Shown: positions 1 to 9,056 of the stretch, one piece after another
How the letters are laid out: each line of letters opens with the position of its first letter
How positions within the stretch are numbered: position 1 is the first letter of the stretch
Origin: Actinocrinis sp035653575
GTDB taxonomy: Bacteria; Actinomycetota; Actinomycetes; Streptomycetales; Catenulisporaceae
NCBI RefSeq assembly: GCF_035653575.1
Contig: NZ_DASRBQ010000180.1
Span: 1 to 64,000, forward strand
Reading direction: 5' to 3'
Length of the DNA stretch: 64,000 nucleotides
Position numbers and translations under genes: made by a program
The notes under the pieces: generated by a model
What the model was told of the DNA's origin: nothing
The model's database searches: none
What the model saw: only the letters and a program-made list of their open reading frames with translations

Positions 1-2
1 TG

Positions 3-1058
3 CGAGCTTGCAAGCCACGCCGCGACGGCTCCGGCTGCATGGCCTGGCACCGTGCGGGCGACCCGCTGATCGGCACTCCGATCGATCCGTCCGGCTACGA
101 CTATCAGGGTCATGTCCTGTTCAACGCCATGGCGGGCAAGCTGTGGTCACAGACCGCCAACGAGATCCGCCGCTCCCTCGCGCGGCTGCTCGGCATGTCG
201 CGTCGCGCCAGTGAGCGCCTGGTGCGTGTCAACTTCGCGAAGGTGGCCGAATATCAGGCGCGCGGTGTCGTGCACTTCCACGGCGTCGCACGGCTCGACG
301 GGCCGGACGGGGCGCTCTCGCCTCCTCCCTCCTGGGTGACCGCGCAGCTGCTGGAGTCGGCAATTCGGGATGCCGTGGCGCGCGTCACCGTGGAGGTCCC
401 CGAGTCGCGAGCCCTCGGCGCTCCGCTGGTCGGTTGGGGGCAGCAGCTTGATATCCGCCCGGTCGCCTCGGCCGAGTTCGACGCTCCCTCGGGCCTGACC
501 GATACGGCAGTCGCGCGGTACATCGCCAAGTACGCCACCAAGTCCGCAGAGTCGGCCGGTGTCGAACTGCCCCCGCTCGCGTGCCGCGCCTGCTCGGGCT
601 CGGGCCGCACGCTGGTGCGTACGCCTGACCGCGATGATGTGCTGCTGCCCTGCCGCAGCTGCGCGGGCCTCGGCCGCACGATCGACCTGGACGCCTGGGA
701 GCTGTCACCGCATGCCCGGCGACTGATCGAGACCTGTTGGCAGCTCGGCGGCATCCCCGAACTCGAGCCCCTGCGGCTGCGCAAGTGGGCGCACATGCTC
801 GGCTTCGGCGGCCACTTCGCCACCAAGTCCCGCGCCTACTCCACCACCTTCGGCGCGCTGCGCCAGGAACGCGCCGACTTCCAAGCAGGACAAGACCCGT
901 ACACACTCGCGCTCGCCGAATCCCCGGATGTGCTTGTCATCAACCACTGGTCTTATGCGGGACGTGACGAGCGCCGCTCACTTCTGCCTGCTGATCACTC
1001 ACCTGACCTGGAGGGGGCAACTTATGGACACGCTGTTGACAGTCGAACAAGCCGCTGA
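3..1058 (+). CDS. repSA: Replication initiator protein (RepSA family), 5' truncated
   Basis: The reading frame is open from the first complete codon of the window, so the true start lies to the left; 351 codons are visible. The N-terminal part reads GDPLIGTPIDPSGYDY, as in RepSA/pSAM2-type initiators. A helical stretch YIAKYATKSAES (near nt 520-555) precedes two Cys pairs, CRAC and CRSC, about 25 residues apart, which look like a zinc-binding knuckle. These proteins start rolling-circle-type replication of the excised element. The frame overlaps the downstream excisionase gene by 35 nt. The last ~35 residues are less typical of the family, so a small change at the 3' end cannot be excluded. 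Confidence 0.8.
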   Translation, partial: RACKPRRDGSGCMAWHRAGDPLIGTPIDPSGYDYQGHVLFNAMAGKLWSQTANEIRRSLARLLGMSRRASERLVRVNFAKVAEYQARGVVHFHGVARLDGPDGALSPPPSWVTAQLLESAIRDAVARVTVEVPESRALGAPLVGWGQQLDIRPVASAEFDAPSGLTDTAVARYIAKYATKSAESAGVELPPLACRACSGSGRTLVRTPDRDDVLLPCRSCAGLGRTIDLDAWELSPHARRLIETCWQLGGIPELEPLRLRKWAHMLGFGGHFATKSRAYSTTFGALRQERADFQAGQDPYTLALAESPDVLVINHWSYAGRDERRSLLPADHSPDLEGATYGHAVDSRTSR

Positions 1059-1239
1059 GCTGTTCAACACGACTCCGCGCTTCGTGCGTCGCCTGGTCGC
1101 TGAACGGCGGATCGTCGTCGTCCGGCTCGGTCGCCACGTCCGTATCCCGCGCTCGGCCGTCGTCGAGTTCATCCAGGCCGGAATGGTCCAGCCGGTCTCA
1201 GCTCGGCCTGCTGGGCGTCACCTGCGGGTGGTGTCGTGA
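1024..1239 (+). CDS. xis: Excisionase-type helix-turn-helix protein
   Basis: This 71-residue protein has a MerR/excisionase winged helix: LLTVEQAAELFN (helix 1), TTPRFVRRLVAER (recognition helix), then GRHVRIPRSAVVEFI. Such proteins bind arms of the attachment site and turn the integrase toward excision. The start is ATG 1024, preceded by GGAGGGGG at about 1010-1017; a longer frame back to 928 has no ribosome site and would lie inside rep. It overlaps rep upstream, and its stop overlaps the integrase start, so rep-xis-int are probably translationally coupled. Confidence 0.85.
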   Translation: MDTLLTVEQAAELFNTTPRFVRRLVAERRIVVVRLGRHVRIPRSAVVEFIQAGMVQPVSARPAGRHLRVVS

Positions 1240-2354
1240 TGCCGGGCAAGAGGCGTTTCGGGCGTATCCGCAAGCTGCCTTCCGGCAGATACCAGGCCCG
1301 CTACCTCGGTCCGGACGGCATCGATCGGCCCGCGCCGGAGACCTTCCGCACCAAGACCGAGGCAGAGAAGTGGCTGGTTGATAAGGAAGCTGAGATCAAC
1401 CGAGATGACTGGATCAACCCTGACTCTGGCCGTATCTCGGTAGCAGACTACGGGCGTGCCTGGATCGCTGAGCGGCCGAAGCTGAGGCCCAAGACAGTGC
1501 ATCTCTACGGCGGGCTGCTGGCCCGGCACATCGAGCCGCATCTCGGTTACCTGGCGGTCAACGAGGTGAAGGACCCGCACATCCGGCGGTGGCGTAAGCA
1601 GCTGCTCGACGCTGGCGTCGGGGAAGCGACTGTCGCGCGTGCATACCAACTGCTGAAGTCCATCTTCAACACGGCGGTTGAGGACGATCTGATCCGGCGC
1701 AACCCGTGTCGGATCAAGGGCGGCGCGGTGAATGAGACACCTGAACGTCCGACGCTGACGGTTGCTGAGGTGTTCCACGTGGCGGGGGAGGTGCCGCTGC
1801 GGTTCCGCATGCTCGTCTTGATCGCGACCTTCGCGAGTCTGCGATGGGGTGAGCTGGTGGCGTTGGAGCGTCGGGACTTCGACCTTTCGACCTGCACAAT
1901 TCGGGTCCGGCGTCAGGTGGTCGAGCTGGATGACGGTCGGGTGTTCGTCGGGCCTACCAAGTCCGAGGCCGGCCGCCGCGTCGTCTCCTTCCCCGAAGCA
2001 CTGCGGGCCGACCTGGAGCAGCACCTCGCCGTCTACGTGCCTGCTGAACCTGAGTCGCTGGTCTTCTCCAGCTGGGAGGGCACCGTGCTTCGTCGGGCCA
2101 ACTTCCAGAAGATCTGGGCTGAGGCGCGCGAGTCGGCCGGACTACCGGACGTGCACGTGCACGACCTTCGGCACACGGGCAACACGCTCGCGTCCCAGAC
2201 CGGAGCGACACTCAAGGAACTGATGCAGCGCATGGGCCACTCGACAGTACGGGCCGCGATGATCTACCAGCACGCTGCACCTGGTCGAGACCAGCGGATC
2301 GCTCGCGCACTCGACGACTTGATCGCGGACCACACGCGAGAGGCTGAAGGATGA
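1236..2354 (+). CDS. int: Site-specific tyrosine recombinase (integrase)
   Basis: A 372-residue phage-type integrase. The N-terminal part has an AP2-like arm-binding motif (YQARYLGPDGIDR, residues ~18-30) and a SAM-like core-binding region (~65-150). The catalytic domain shows the first Arg in SLRWGELVALE, the HxxR box in HDLRHTGNTLA, the GH of RMGHSTVRAAM and the nucleophilic Tyr in MIYQHA, so the R-H-R-H-Y set looks complete. Translation can begin at GTG 1236 or ATG 1239; both overlap the excisionase stop. The enzyme would integrate the element into the 3' end of the neighbouring tRNA-Thr. An inverted repeat just after the stop may terminate the operon. Confidence 0.95.
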   Translation: MMPGKRRFGRIRKLPSGRYQARYLGPDGIDRPAPETFRTKTEAEKWLVDKEAEINRDDWINPDSGRISVADYGRAWIAERPKLRPKTVHLYGGLLARHIEPHLGYLAVNEVKDPHIRRWRKQLLDAGVGEATVARAYQLLKSIFNTAVEDDLIRRNPCRIKGGAVNETPERPTLTVAEVFHVAGEVPLRFRMLVLIATFASLRWGELVALERRDFDLSTCTIRVRRQVVELDDGRVFVGPTKSEAGRRVVSFPEALRADLEQHLAVYVPAEPESLVFSSWEGTVLRRANFQKIWAEARESAGLPDVHVHDLRHTGNTLASQTGATLKELMQRMGHSTVRAAMIYQHAAPGRDQRIARALDDLIADHTREAEG

Positions 2355-2373
2355 TCGGGCACGTTGCGGGCAC

Positions 2374-2410
2374 GGGAACCCTGGGTCGGTATCAAGTCCT
2401 GGGGTTCCTT
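2374..2410 (+). terminator. Candidate terminator hairpin after int
   Basis: GGAACCC (2375-2381) is inverted as GGGTTCC (2402-2408), with a 20-nt loop, 20 nt after the integrase stop. A short T pair follows. The stem is only 7 bp, so termination is inferred; the repeat could also be an integrase arm site. Confidence 0.4.
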
Positions 2411-2447
2411 CGTGCTTACTGGTGCTCTGACCTGTGGCGGAGCTGTG

Positions 2448-2520
2448 AGCTGGTGAGGGGACTCGAACCCCTAACCACCTGTTTACAAGACAGGTGCGCT
2501 GCCAATTGCGCCACACCAGC
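2448..2520 (-). tRNA. tRNA-Thr (anticodon UGU)
   Basis: On the minus strand a 73-nt cloverleaf can be folded. The acceptor stem is GCTGGTG/CACCAGC with discriminator U, and the D-arm is GCGC-AATTGGCA-GCGC. The anticodon stem is CCTGT/ACAGG with loop CTTGTAA, giving anticodon TGT, which decodes ACA threonine codons. The T-arm is AGGGG-TTCGAGT-CCCCT. CCA is not encoded. The 3' end points at the integrase gene, as expected for the integration target of this element. Confidence 0.97.
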
Positions 2521-2809
2521 GGTGGATGGGCGGCAGGCGGGTTGGTGCCCGAATGCGCGCCTCCGGTGCAATCGTAGCGGGCCGGTGGGGTACCGCCCAC
2601 CGAGTTGTGGGTGCGCTCAGGGGCGTGCGGTGCGGGGCTGCGGTGAGTGAACGGCTTGGTGCCTGTGGACGTGGGGTTCCGCACAGTCGCGTGGCTGATA
2701 GTGACAAGACGCTTGTCGGAAGATACGGTCAGCAAAGGCCGTTTCGCGGTCACCTTCCAACTCGGATCGTCCGGCACGTTCCTGCCGGTTGAAGGGATAG
2801 GCAACACCG
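2521..2809. promoter_or_regulatory. Intergenic region between tRNA-Thr and msmK, with inverted repeats
   Basis: No convincing gene is seen. Two perfect inverted repeats are present: CGGTGGG/CCCACCG (2583-2589 and 2596-2602) and GACAAG-acg-CTTGTC (2703-2717). The second sits just upstream of a possible -10 TACGGT (2724-2729), so it could be an operator for a repressor of the downstream ATPase gene. A weak GAAGGGA ribosome site lies at 2791. The region must also hold the promoter of the divergent tRNA. Confidence 0.4.
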
Positions 2810-3901
<1,092 letters not shown>

Positions 3902-3936
3902 GTCGACGATAGGTCTAGCAGATAGGCGTTAAGCGG

Positions 3937-3980
3937 CGGTCCCGCACCCGGAGGGTTCCGGGGACGGGACCGTTGTGTTG
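3937..3980 (+). terminator. Intrinsic terminator after msiK
   Basis: CGGTCCCG (3937-3944) pairs with CGGGACCG (3965-3972), with an inner CCGG/CCGG pairing in the loop, followed by TTGTGTTGTG. It lies 35 nt after the stop codon and before the convergent LLM oxidoreductase gene. Confidence 0.7.
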
Positions 3981-4016
3981 TGTGGGGTGGGGCGGTATGG
4001 AGGGTGTGGGGCGGGG

Positions 4017-4883
4017 TTAGAGGTCGGCGGTTTGGGAGGCGATTTCTGTTACCAAGCCGAGGTAGCGGTCGTTCGCGGCCTCGGGCGCGCCGAAGATCAC
4101 GTGCGTCAAGCCCAGCTCGCGCAGCCGCTCGATGCGGCTGACGACATCCTTCACGGTGCTGTCCGGGCCGAGGCGGGAGATGATCGTCTTCTCGATCGTG
4201 TCGAAGTCGCGGCCCTCGGCCTCGCAGTGCCCGCGCAGGACGTCGAGCTTGTGCGCGACGAACTCGTCGCCCCCGTCGAACAGGTTGCAGGCATCGGCGT
4301 AACGGGCGACGAACCGGAGGGTCTTCTGCTCGCCACCGCCGCCGATGAGCAGCTTGGGGCGGGGGGAGGAGATGGCGGCGGGGACGTTGAGCAGGCGTCC
4401 TGGGGTGTAGTACTTGCCCTGGTAGCCGGCGTCGGAGTCGGACCACATGCCGTTGGCGATCTGAATCGCCTCTTCGAGCCGCTCGAAGCGCTCCTTGACC
4501 GGCGGGAAGGGCACGCCGAAGCCTTCGTGCTCCTCCTGGAACCAGGCCGCCCCGATGCCGAAGTACGCTCGGCCGCCGGACAGCACGTCGAGGGTCGTCG
4601 CGGTCTTGGCGAGAATGGCCGGGTTGCGGTACGTCACGCCGGTGACCATCGTGCCGAGCGTCACGCGCTCGGTGGCGGCGGCGAGGAAGCCGAGGGCGGT
4701 GTAGCCCTCGAGCATGGGGTCCTCGGCCGGACCGTTGACCGAGATCTGCCAGAAGTGGTCCATCACCCAGAGGCTGTACAGACCGCCGTCCTCCGCGGTC
4801 CGCGCCAGCTTGAGCAGGTTGGGCCGGATCGCGGCGGGGCCGCCCGGCCAGTCGAAGCGAGCGATGGTGTATCCGATGCGCAC
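4017..4883 (-). CDS. LLM-class F420-dependent oxidoreductase
   Basis: A luciferase-like TIM-barrel protein of 288 residues. It starts RIGYTIARFDWPGG and contains SLWVMDHF, LGTMVTGVTYRNPAILAK (the typical region holding the non-prolyl cis bond), GGRAYFGIGAAW and LLIGGGGEQKTLR near the C-terminus. The family binds coenzyme F420 (more rarely FMN) and transfers hydride; the substrate is not predictable. I chose GTG 4883 because GGAG lies six bases upstream and homologues begin with MRIGYT; a GTG at 4895 would add four residues. Converges on msiK with a terminator between. Confidence 0.88.
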   Translation of the reverse strand: MRIGYTIARFDWPGGPAAIRPNLLKLARTAEDGGLYSLWVMDHFWQISVNGPAEDPMLEGYTALGFLAAATERVTLGTMVTGVTYRNPAILAKTATTLDVLSGGRAYFGIGAAWFQEEHEGFGVPFPPVKERFERLEEAIQIANGMWSDSDAGYQGKYYTPGRLLNVPAAISSPRPKLLIGGGGEQKTLRFVARYADACNLFDGGDEFVAHKLDVLRGHCEAEGRDFDTIEKTIISRLGPDSTVKDVVSRIERLRELGLTHVIFGAPEAANDRYLGLVTEIASQTADL

Positions 4884-5017
4884 TCTGCACTCCACGTCAG
4901 ACGAGCCGTTGGATGTGGGTAGCTTACGCCCATGGGGAGGCAGGCTCCGGTTAGGGAGCGGCGAATGCAGAAGGAGGGGTAGGGACAGGTTCGGGTAAGG
5001 CGGGGCGCGCTGGGGAG

Positions 5018-6028
5018 CTAGAGGCGGGTGGACTTAGAGCGGCGCTGGGCGACCTGGTACAGCGCGATGCTCGTCGCGACGCCGGCGTTAAGCGACTCGG
5101 TCGCGGCCGCGATCGGAATGCGCACCGTCACGTCGCAGGTCTGCTCCACCAGCCTGCCCAGGCCCTTGCCCTCCGAGCCGACGACCAGCACGAGCGGGTC
5201 GGCCGCCGCTTCCAAGTCGGACAGATCCATGGTGCCGCGCGCGCTCAGCCCGGCGACGATAAGGCCTTGCTTGCGGTACGCCTCCAACGTGCGGGCGAGG
5301 TTGCCGGCCTGTGCGACAGGGAGACGCGCGGCGGCGCCGGCAGAGGTCTTCCAGGCGCCTGCGGTCATCCCGGCCGAGCGACGCTCCGGGACCACGACGC
5401 CGTGTGCGCCGAAAGCCGCGGCGGAACGGATGATCGCGCCGAGGTTGCGGGGATCGGTCACGCCGTCGAGCGCCACGATCAGCGGGGTCTCGGACGCGTC
5501 GAGCGCTCGCGTGAGCAGGTCGTCCGGGTGCGCGTACTCGTACGGCGGGATCTGCAGCGCGATGCCCTGGTGGATCGCGCCGTCGGTCAGCCGGTCGACC
5601 TCCTGACGAGTGACCTCCATGAGCGGGATACCGCGGTTGTTCGCCAGCGTGACGGCCTCACGCACCCGGTCGTCCGCGTCGATGTTCTGCGCGATGAAGA
5701 GCGCCGTGCCCGGCACGTCGCCACGCAGAGCTTCGACGACCGAATTGCGGCCGGCGATCAGCTCGGAGATCTGGCGGTTCGCCTTGTACGGAACCTTCGC
5801 GGGCGTGCGCTGATTTCCCGACCCGGCGCGCGGGCCCTGCGCGCGCTTCGCGGCGGCCTCGGCACGGCGCTGAGCCGGATGCCCCTTGCGCATCTCGGCG
5901 CGGGGAGTCGGGCCCTTGCCCTCCAGCGACTTACGCCGCTGACCGCCCGAGCCCATCTGCGCGCCCTTGCGCGAGGACCCCGGCTTGTTACCGCGCCCGC
6001 CCACTCCGCCGCCCTTGCCGCCTGCCAT
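5018..6028 (-). CDS. rlmB: 23S rRNA 2'-O-methyltransferase RlmB / TrmH-family SPOUT protein
   Basis: A 336-residue TrmH/SpoU-family methyltransferase. Residues ~1-85 form a Lys/Arg/Gly-rich extension, as in other actinobacterial members, probably for RNA binding. An L30e-like substrate domain follows (NSVVEALRG onward). The knotted SPOUT domain carries motif 1 NLGAIIRSAAAFGA, motif 2 VVGSEGKGLGRL and motif 3 IPIAAATESLNAGVATSI. It methylates a guanosine ribose (G2251 in E. coli) using S-adenosylmethionine. It lies downstream of cysS on the same strand (148 nt gap), the usual actinobacterial pairing. Start ATG 6028 has GGAG about 9 nt upstream. Confidence 0.93.
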   Translation of the reverse strand: MAGGKGGGVGGRGNKPGSSRKGAQMGSGGQRRKSLEGKGPTPRAEMRKGHPAQRRAEAAAKRAQGPRAGSGNQRTPAKVPYKANRQISELIAGRNSVVEALRGDVPGTALFIAQNIDADDRVREAVTLANNRGIPLMEVTRQEVDRLTDGAIHQGIALQIPPYEYAHPDDLLTRALDASETPLIVALDGVTDPRNLGAIIRSAAAFGAHGVVVPERRSAGMTAGAWKTSAGAAARLPVAQAGNLARTLEAYRKQGLIVAGLSARGTMDLSDLEAAADPLVLVVGSEGKGLGRLVEQTCDVTVRIPIAAATESLNAGVATSIALYQVAQRRSKSTRL

Positions 6029-6176
6029 GGTTGATCGCTCCAGAGTGTTCGAGTCTTATCCGCGCCCCGGCTGTCGGTGCCGGGGCGCGGGGTGCTTGCG
6101 TGACGCGCCGTCAGGCGGTCAGATCGATTCGCTTCGGTTCGGGTCGGTGGGTGCGGATGGGGTCTGGTGCGTCGGC

Positions 6177-7571
6177 TCAGGCCAGGGTCCAGCGTGGACC
6201 GGCCGGGGTGTCCTCGACGGCGATGCCGATCGCGGTCAGCCGGTCGCGGATCTCGTCGGCCGCGGCGTAGTCCTTACGCGCGCGGGCCGCCTGCCGCTGC
6301 TCGAGCGCCACCGCGACGAGGCTGTCCACGACTCCGCGCAGGCCTGCCGCATCCCCGCCGCCGGAGCCGGCCCACGGCTCGGCCAGCGGGTCCATGCCCA
6401 GCACGCCGAGCATCGCGCGCACCTCGCCGAGCCGGGTCTTGGCGCTTTCCTTATCGCTCGCGGCGAGCGCGGTGTTGCCGGCGCGCACGGTCTGGTGCAG
6501 CACGGCGACGGCTCCGGGCACGCCGAGGTCGTCATCCAGCGCCGCGGCGAAGTCGTCCGGCACCGTCGTCGGCTCGGTCGTGCCGACCAGCTCCATCGCG
6601 CGGGTGATGAACTGCTCGATGCGGCCGAACGCGGCCGCGGACTCTTCGAGCGCCGCCTCGGAGTACTCGATCATCGAGCGGTAGTGCGGCGTGCCGAGGT
6701 AGTACCGCAGCACGATCGGCCGGTAGCGCCGCACCATGTCCGCGACGAGTACCGAGTTGCCGAGGGACTTCGACATCTTCTCGTCCGCCATGGTCACCCA
6801 GGCGTTGTGCATCCAGTACTGGGCGAACGCGTCGCCGCGGGCCTTGGACTGGGCGATCTCGTTCTCGTGGTGCGGGAAGATCAGATCGATGCCGCCGCCG
6901 TGGATGTCGAAGCGCTCGCCGAGGTACTTGCGCGCCATCGCGGAGCACTCCAGGTGCCAGCCGGGCCGGCCGGGGCCCCAGGGCGTGTTCCAGTACGGCT
7001 CGCCCGCCTTGGCGCCCTTCCACAGCGTGAAGTCCTGCGGGTCGCGCTTGGCGTTCTTCGGGTCGGCGTCGTCCGCGCTCAGCATGTCCTCGACCCGCTG
7101 GTTCGACAGCGCGCCGTATCCGGGGAAGCTGCGCACGTCGAAGTAGACGTCGCCGCCGGCCGCGTAGGCGTGACCGTCGAGGATCAGGTCCTGCATGAGC
7201 TCGATCATCTCGGGGATGTGGCCGGTGGCCCGCGGCTCGACCGTCGGCGGAAGGCAGCCGAGGCCGTCGTAGGCGGCGGTGAACGCGCGCTCGTTGGCCT
7301 GCGCCACCCGCCAGAACTCGACGCCCTGCTCGGCGGCCTTCTTAAGGATCTTGTCGTCGATGTCGGTGACGTTGCGGACGAAAGTGACCTCGAAGCCGCG
7401 ATACGTCAGCCAGCGGCTGAGGATGTCGAAGTTCACCCCGGACCGGATGTGGCCGATGTGCGGCGGGGACTGCACGGTAGCGCCACACAGGTACATCGAG
7501 ACCTTGCCCGGATGAGTCGGGACAAAGTCACGCACGCTGCGTGTGGCGGTGTCGTACAGTCGAATGCTCAC
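6177..7571 (-). CDS. cysS: Cysteinyl-tRNA synthetase
   Basis: A class I synthetase of 464 residues, of normal length. It has a Zn-binding Cys in YLCGATVQS, the HIGH box (PPHIGHIRSG), further zinc ligands in LECSAMA and FPHHENEIAQ, and the KMSKS box (DEKMSKSLGN). An anticodon-binding C-terminal domain follows. It attaches cysteine to tRNA-Cys. It is CysS rather than the mycothiol ligase MshC, because it is full length and paired with rlmB. GTG 7571 is preceded by TAACCT with a 7-nt gap and no ribosome site, so the mRNA is probably leaderless. Confidence 0.97.
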   Translation of the reverse strand: MSIRLYDTATRSVRDFVPTHPGKVSMYLCGATVQSPPHIGHIRSGVNFDILSRWLTYRGFEVTFVRNVTDIDDKILKKAAEQGVEFWRVAQANERAFTAAYDGLGCLPPTVEPRATGHIPEMIELMQDLILDGHAYAAGGDVYFDVRSFPGYGALSNQRVEDMLSADDADPKNAKRDPQDFTLWKGAKAGEPYWNTPWGPGRPGWHLECSAMARKYLGERFDIHGGGIDLIFPHHENEIAQSKARGDAFAQYWMHNAWVTMADEKMSKSLGNSVLVADMVRRYRPIVLRYYLGTPHYRSMIEYSEAALEESAAAFGRIEQFITRAMELVGTTEPTTVPDDFAAALDDDLGVPGAVAVLHQTVRAGNTALAASDKESAKTRLGEVRAMLGVLGMDPLAEPWAGSGGGDAAGLRGVVDSLVAVALEQRQAARARKDYAAADEIRDRLTAIGIAVEDTPAGPRWTLA

Positions 7572-7578
7572 GTATACC

Positions 7579-7584
7579 AGGTTA
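7579..7584 (-). promoter_or_regulatory. -10 hexamer TAACCT of cysS (leaderless)
   Basis: TAACCT ends 7 nt before GTG 7571, placing the transcription start at or next to the start codon. It is one of a set of TANNNT-N6-8-start arrangements in this window. Confidence 0.6.
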
Positions 7585-7772
7585 GCGGTTTGGGTAGATC
7601 TCTACGTTCCCGATTCAAGCGGCTGTGGATAACTTCGCGGCAAAGCCGCAGACGGCCCGGTCCGGGAATGCCCGCCGCCGGGAATTGGTTGCCTAGTCAG
7701 GAAACTTCCCGCAGCAGTGCGCCTTGCGGGACCTGAGCCGAACGTCTGCCCTCACCACTCGCAGGAGCGCCG

Positions 7773-9056
7773 ATGCCGCATGCCGCGCCGATCGATGCCA
7801 CAGCCGACTCGTCGAATCACGCGCTGACGACCGGTTCCGCGCGGGTGAAGTCGCTGCTCATCCTCGGTGCGCTGTCGGCGTTCGGACCACTGTCGATCGA
7901 CCTCTACCTGCCTGCGCTGCCCTCTCTCCAGTCGCATTTCCACGCCGCCGCGGACAACGTGCAGCTCACGCTGACCGCCTGCTTGGTCGGGCTCGCGGTC
8001 GGGCAGGCGCTCGCCGGGCCGCTCTCAGATTCGCTCGGACGACGCAAGCCGCTGCTGATCGGTGTCGCGGCGTACGCCCTGGCGTCGTTGCTGTGTGCGT
8101 TTGCACCGTCGGTCGGTGCGCTAACGGCCGGGCGGCTTATTCAGGGCTTCGCAGGCGCTGCGGGCATAGTGATCGCCCGCGCCGTAGTGCGCGACCTCTA
8201 CTCGGGCACCGCCATGGTCCGGTTCTTCTCGGCACTCATGCTGGTCAACGGCCTGGCGCCGGTGCTCGCTCCGATCGTCGGCGGGCAACTGCTGAAGGTG
8301 ACGGCGTGGCAGGGGCTGTTCGGCGTGCTGGCGGCGATCGGAGCGGTGCTGCTGGCCGCGGTGTTCTTCGGCCTGCCGGAGTCCCTTCCGGCGAGTGCGC
8401 GCCGCGCCGCGAGCCTCGGCGACACGTTGCGCACCTTCCGGCGGCTGGCGGCCGACCGACGCTTCGTCGGCTACGCGCTTGCCGCCGGGCTGAGCTTTGC
8501 GGCGATGTTCGCCTACATCTCGGGCTCGCCGTTCGTGGTCGAGCAGGTCTACCGGCTCAGCCCGCAGGAGTTTTCGTTCATGTTCGGCGCGAACGCGCTC
8601 GGCTTGATCCTGTTCGGCCAGCTCAACGGCCGGCTCGTCGGGCGGGTGCGCACGATCGTGCTTTTGCGCGCCGGGCTGATCCAGTGCGCGGCCGGAGGCG
8701 CCGCTCTGCTGGTGGTGACCTTGCTGGGGCTGGGTTTCTGGCCGACCGCGGTGTGCCTGTGGTTCGTGGTCGCCTCGATCGGCCTCGTCACGCCGAACGC
8801 GACGGCGCTGGCCTTGGCCGACCACGGCGGCAACGCCGGAACGGCGTCGGCGTTCCTCGGCGTCACTCAGTTCCTCATCGGCGGAGTCGTAGCCCCGCTG
8901 ACCGGGCCACGCGGTGCTTCGCTGATGGCCGAGACGCTGCCGATGGCGCTGGTGGTGGCGATGATGGGCGTGGCGGCGCTCGGTGCGCACGCGGTCCTTG
9001 GCGGTCGACGCGAGGGTGAGGTTAGGGCAGCCGATACCGTCCATCAGGCAGCCTGA
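7773..9056 (+). CDS. Bcr/CflA-family MFS drug efflux transporter
   Basis: A 427-residue, 12-helix major facilitator. The family signature FGPLSIDLYLPALP is in TM1 (~res 35-48), then motif A-like GPLSDSLGRRKPLL between TM2 and TM3 and GFAGAAGIVIARAVVRDL in TM4. Members export bicyclomycin, chloramphenicol or sulfonamides by proton antiport; the substrate here is unknown. Start ATG 7773 has GCAGGAGC upstream. The last 35 nt overlap the 3' end of convergent mutY. The 200 nt upstream (7572-7772) holds the divergent cysS promoter. Confidence 0.92.
   Translation: MPHAAPIDATADSSNHALTTGSARVKSLLILGALSAFGPLSIDLYLPALPSLQSHFHAAADNVQLTLTACLVGLAVGQALAGPLSDSLGRRKPLLIGVAAYALASLLCAFAPSVGALTAGRLIQGFAGAAGIVIARAVVRDLYSGTAMVRFFSALMLVNGLAPVLAPIVGGQLLKVTAWQGLFGVLAAIGAVLLAAVFFGLPESLPASARRAASLGDTLRTFRRLAADRRFVGYALAAGLSFAAMFAYISGSPFVVEQVYRLSPQEFSFMFGANALGLILFGQLNGRLVGRVRTIVLLRAGLIQCAAGGAALLVVTLLGLGFWPTAVCLWFVVASIGLVTPNATALALADHGGNAGTASAFLGVTQFLIGGVVAPLTGPRGASLMAETLPMALVVAMMGVAALGAHAVLGGRREGEVRAADTVHQAA

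Larger units (their letters stand above)
1..2520. mobile_element. Right end of an integrative (AICE-like) element at tRNA-Thr, truncated by the window
   Basis: Three genes in one orientation encode a RepSA-like replication initiator, a short excisionase-type HTH protein and a tyrosine integrase. They lie directly beside a tRNA-Thr gene whose 3' end faces the integrase. This rep-xis-int-tRNA order is characteristic of actinomycete integrative and conjugative elements of the pSAM2 type (known for the family). Transfer and regulatory genes and the second attachment site would lie left of the window and are not visible. The boundary is set at the tRNA because such integrases recombine at tRNA 3' ends; the exact att core cannot be determined without the other end. 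Confidence 0.75.

Noticed and set aside
6177..7571. Mycothiol ligase MshC instead of CysS
   Set aside because: Full synthetase length with a C-terminal anticodon domain, and adjacent to rlmB; MshC is shorter and in a different context.
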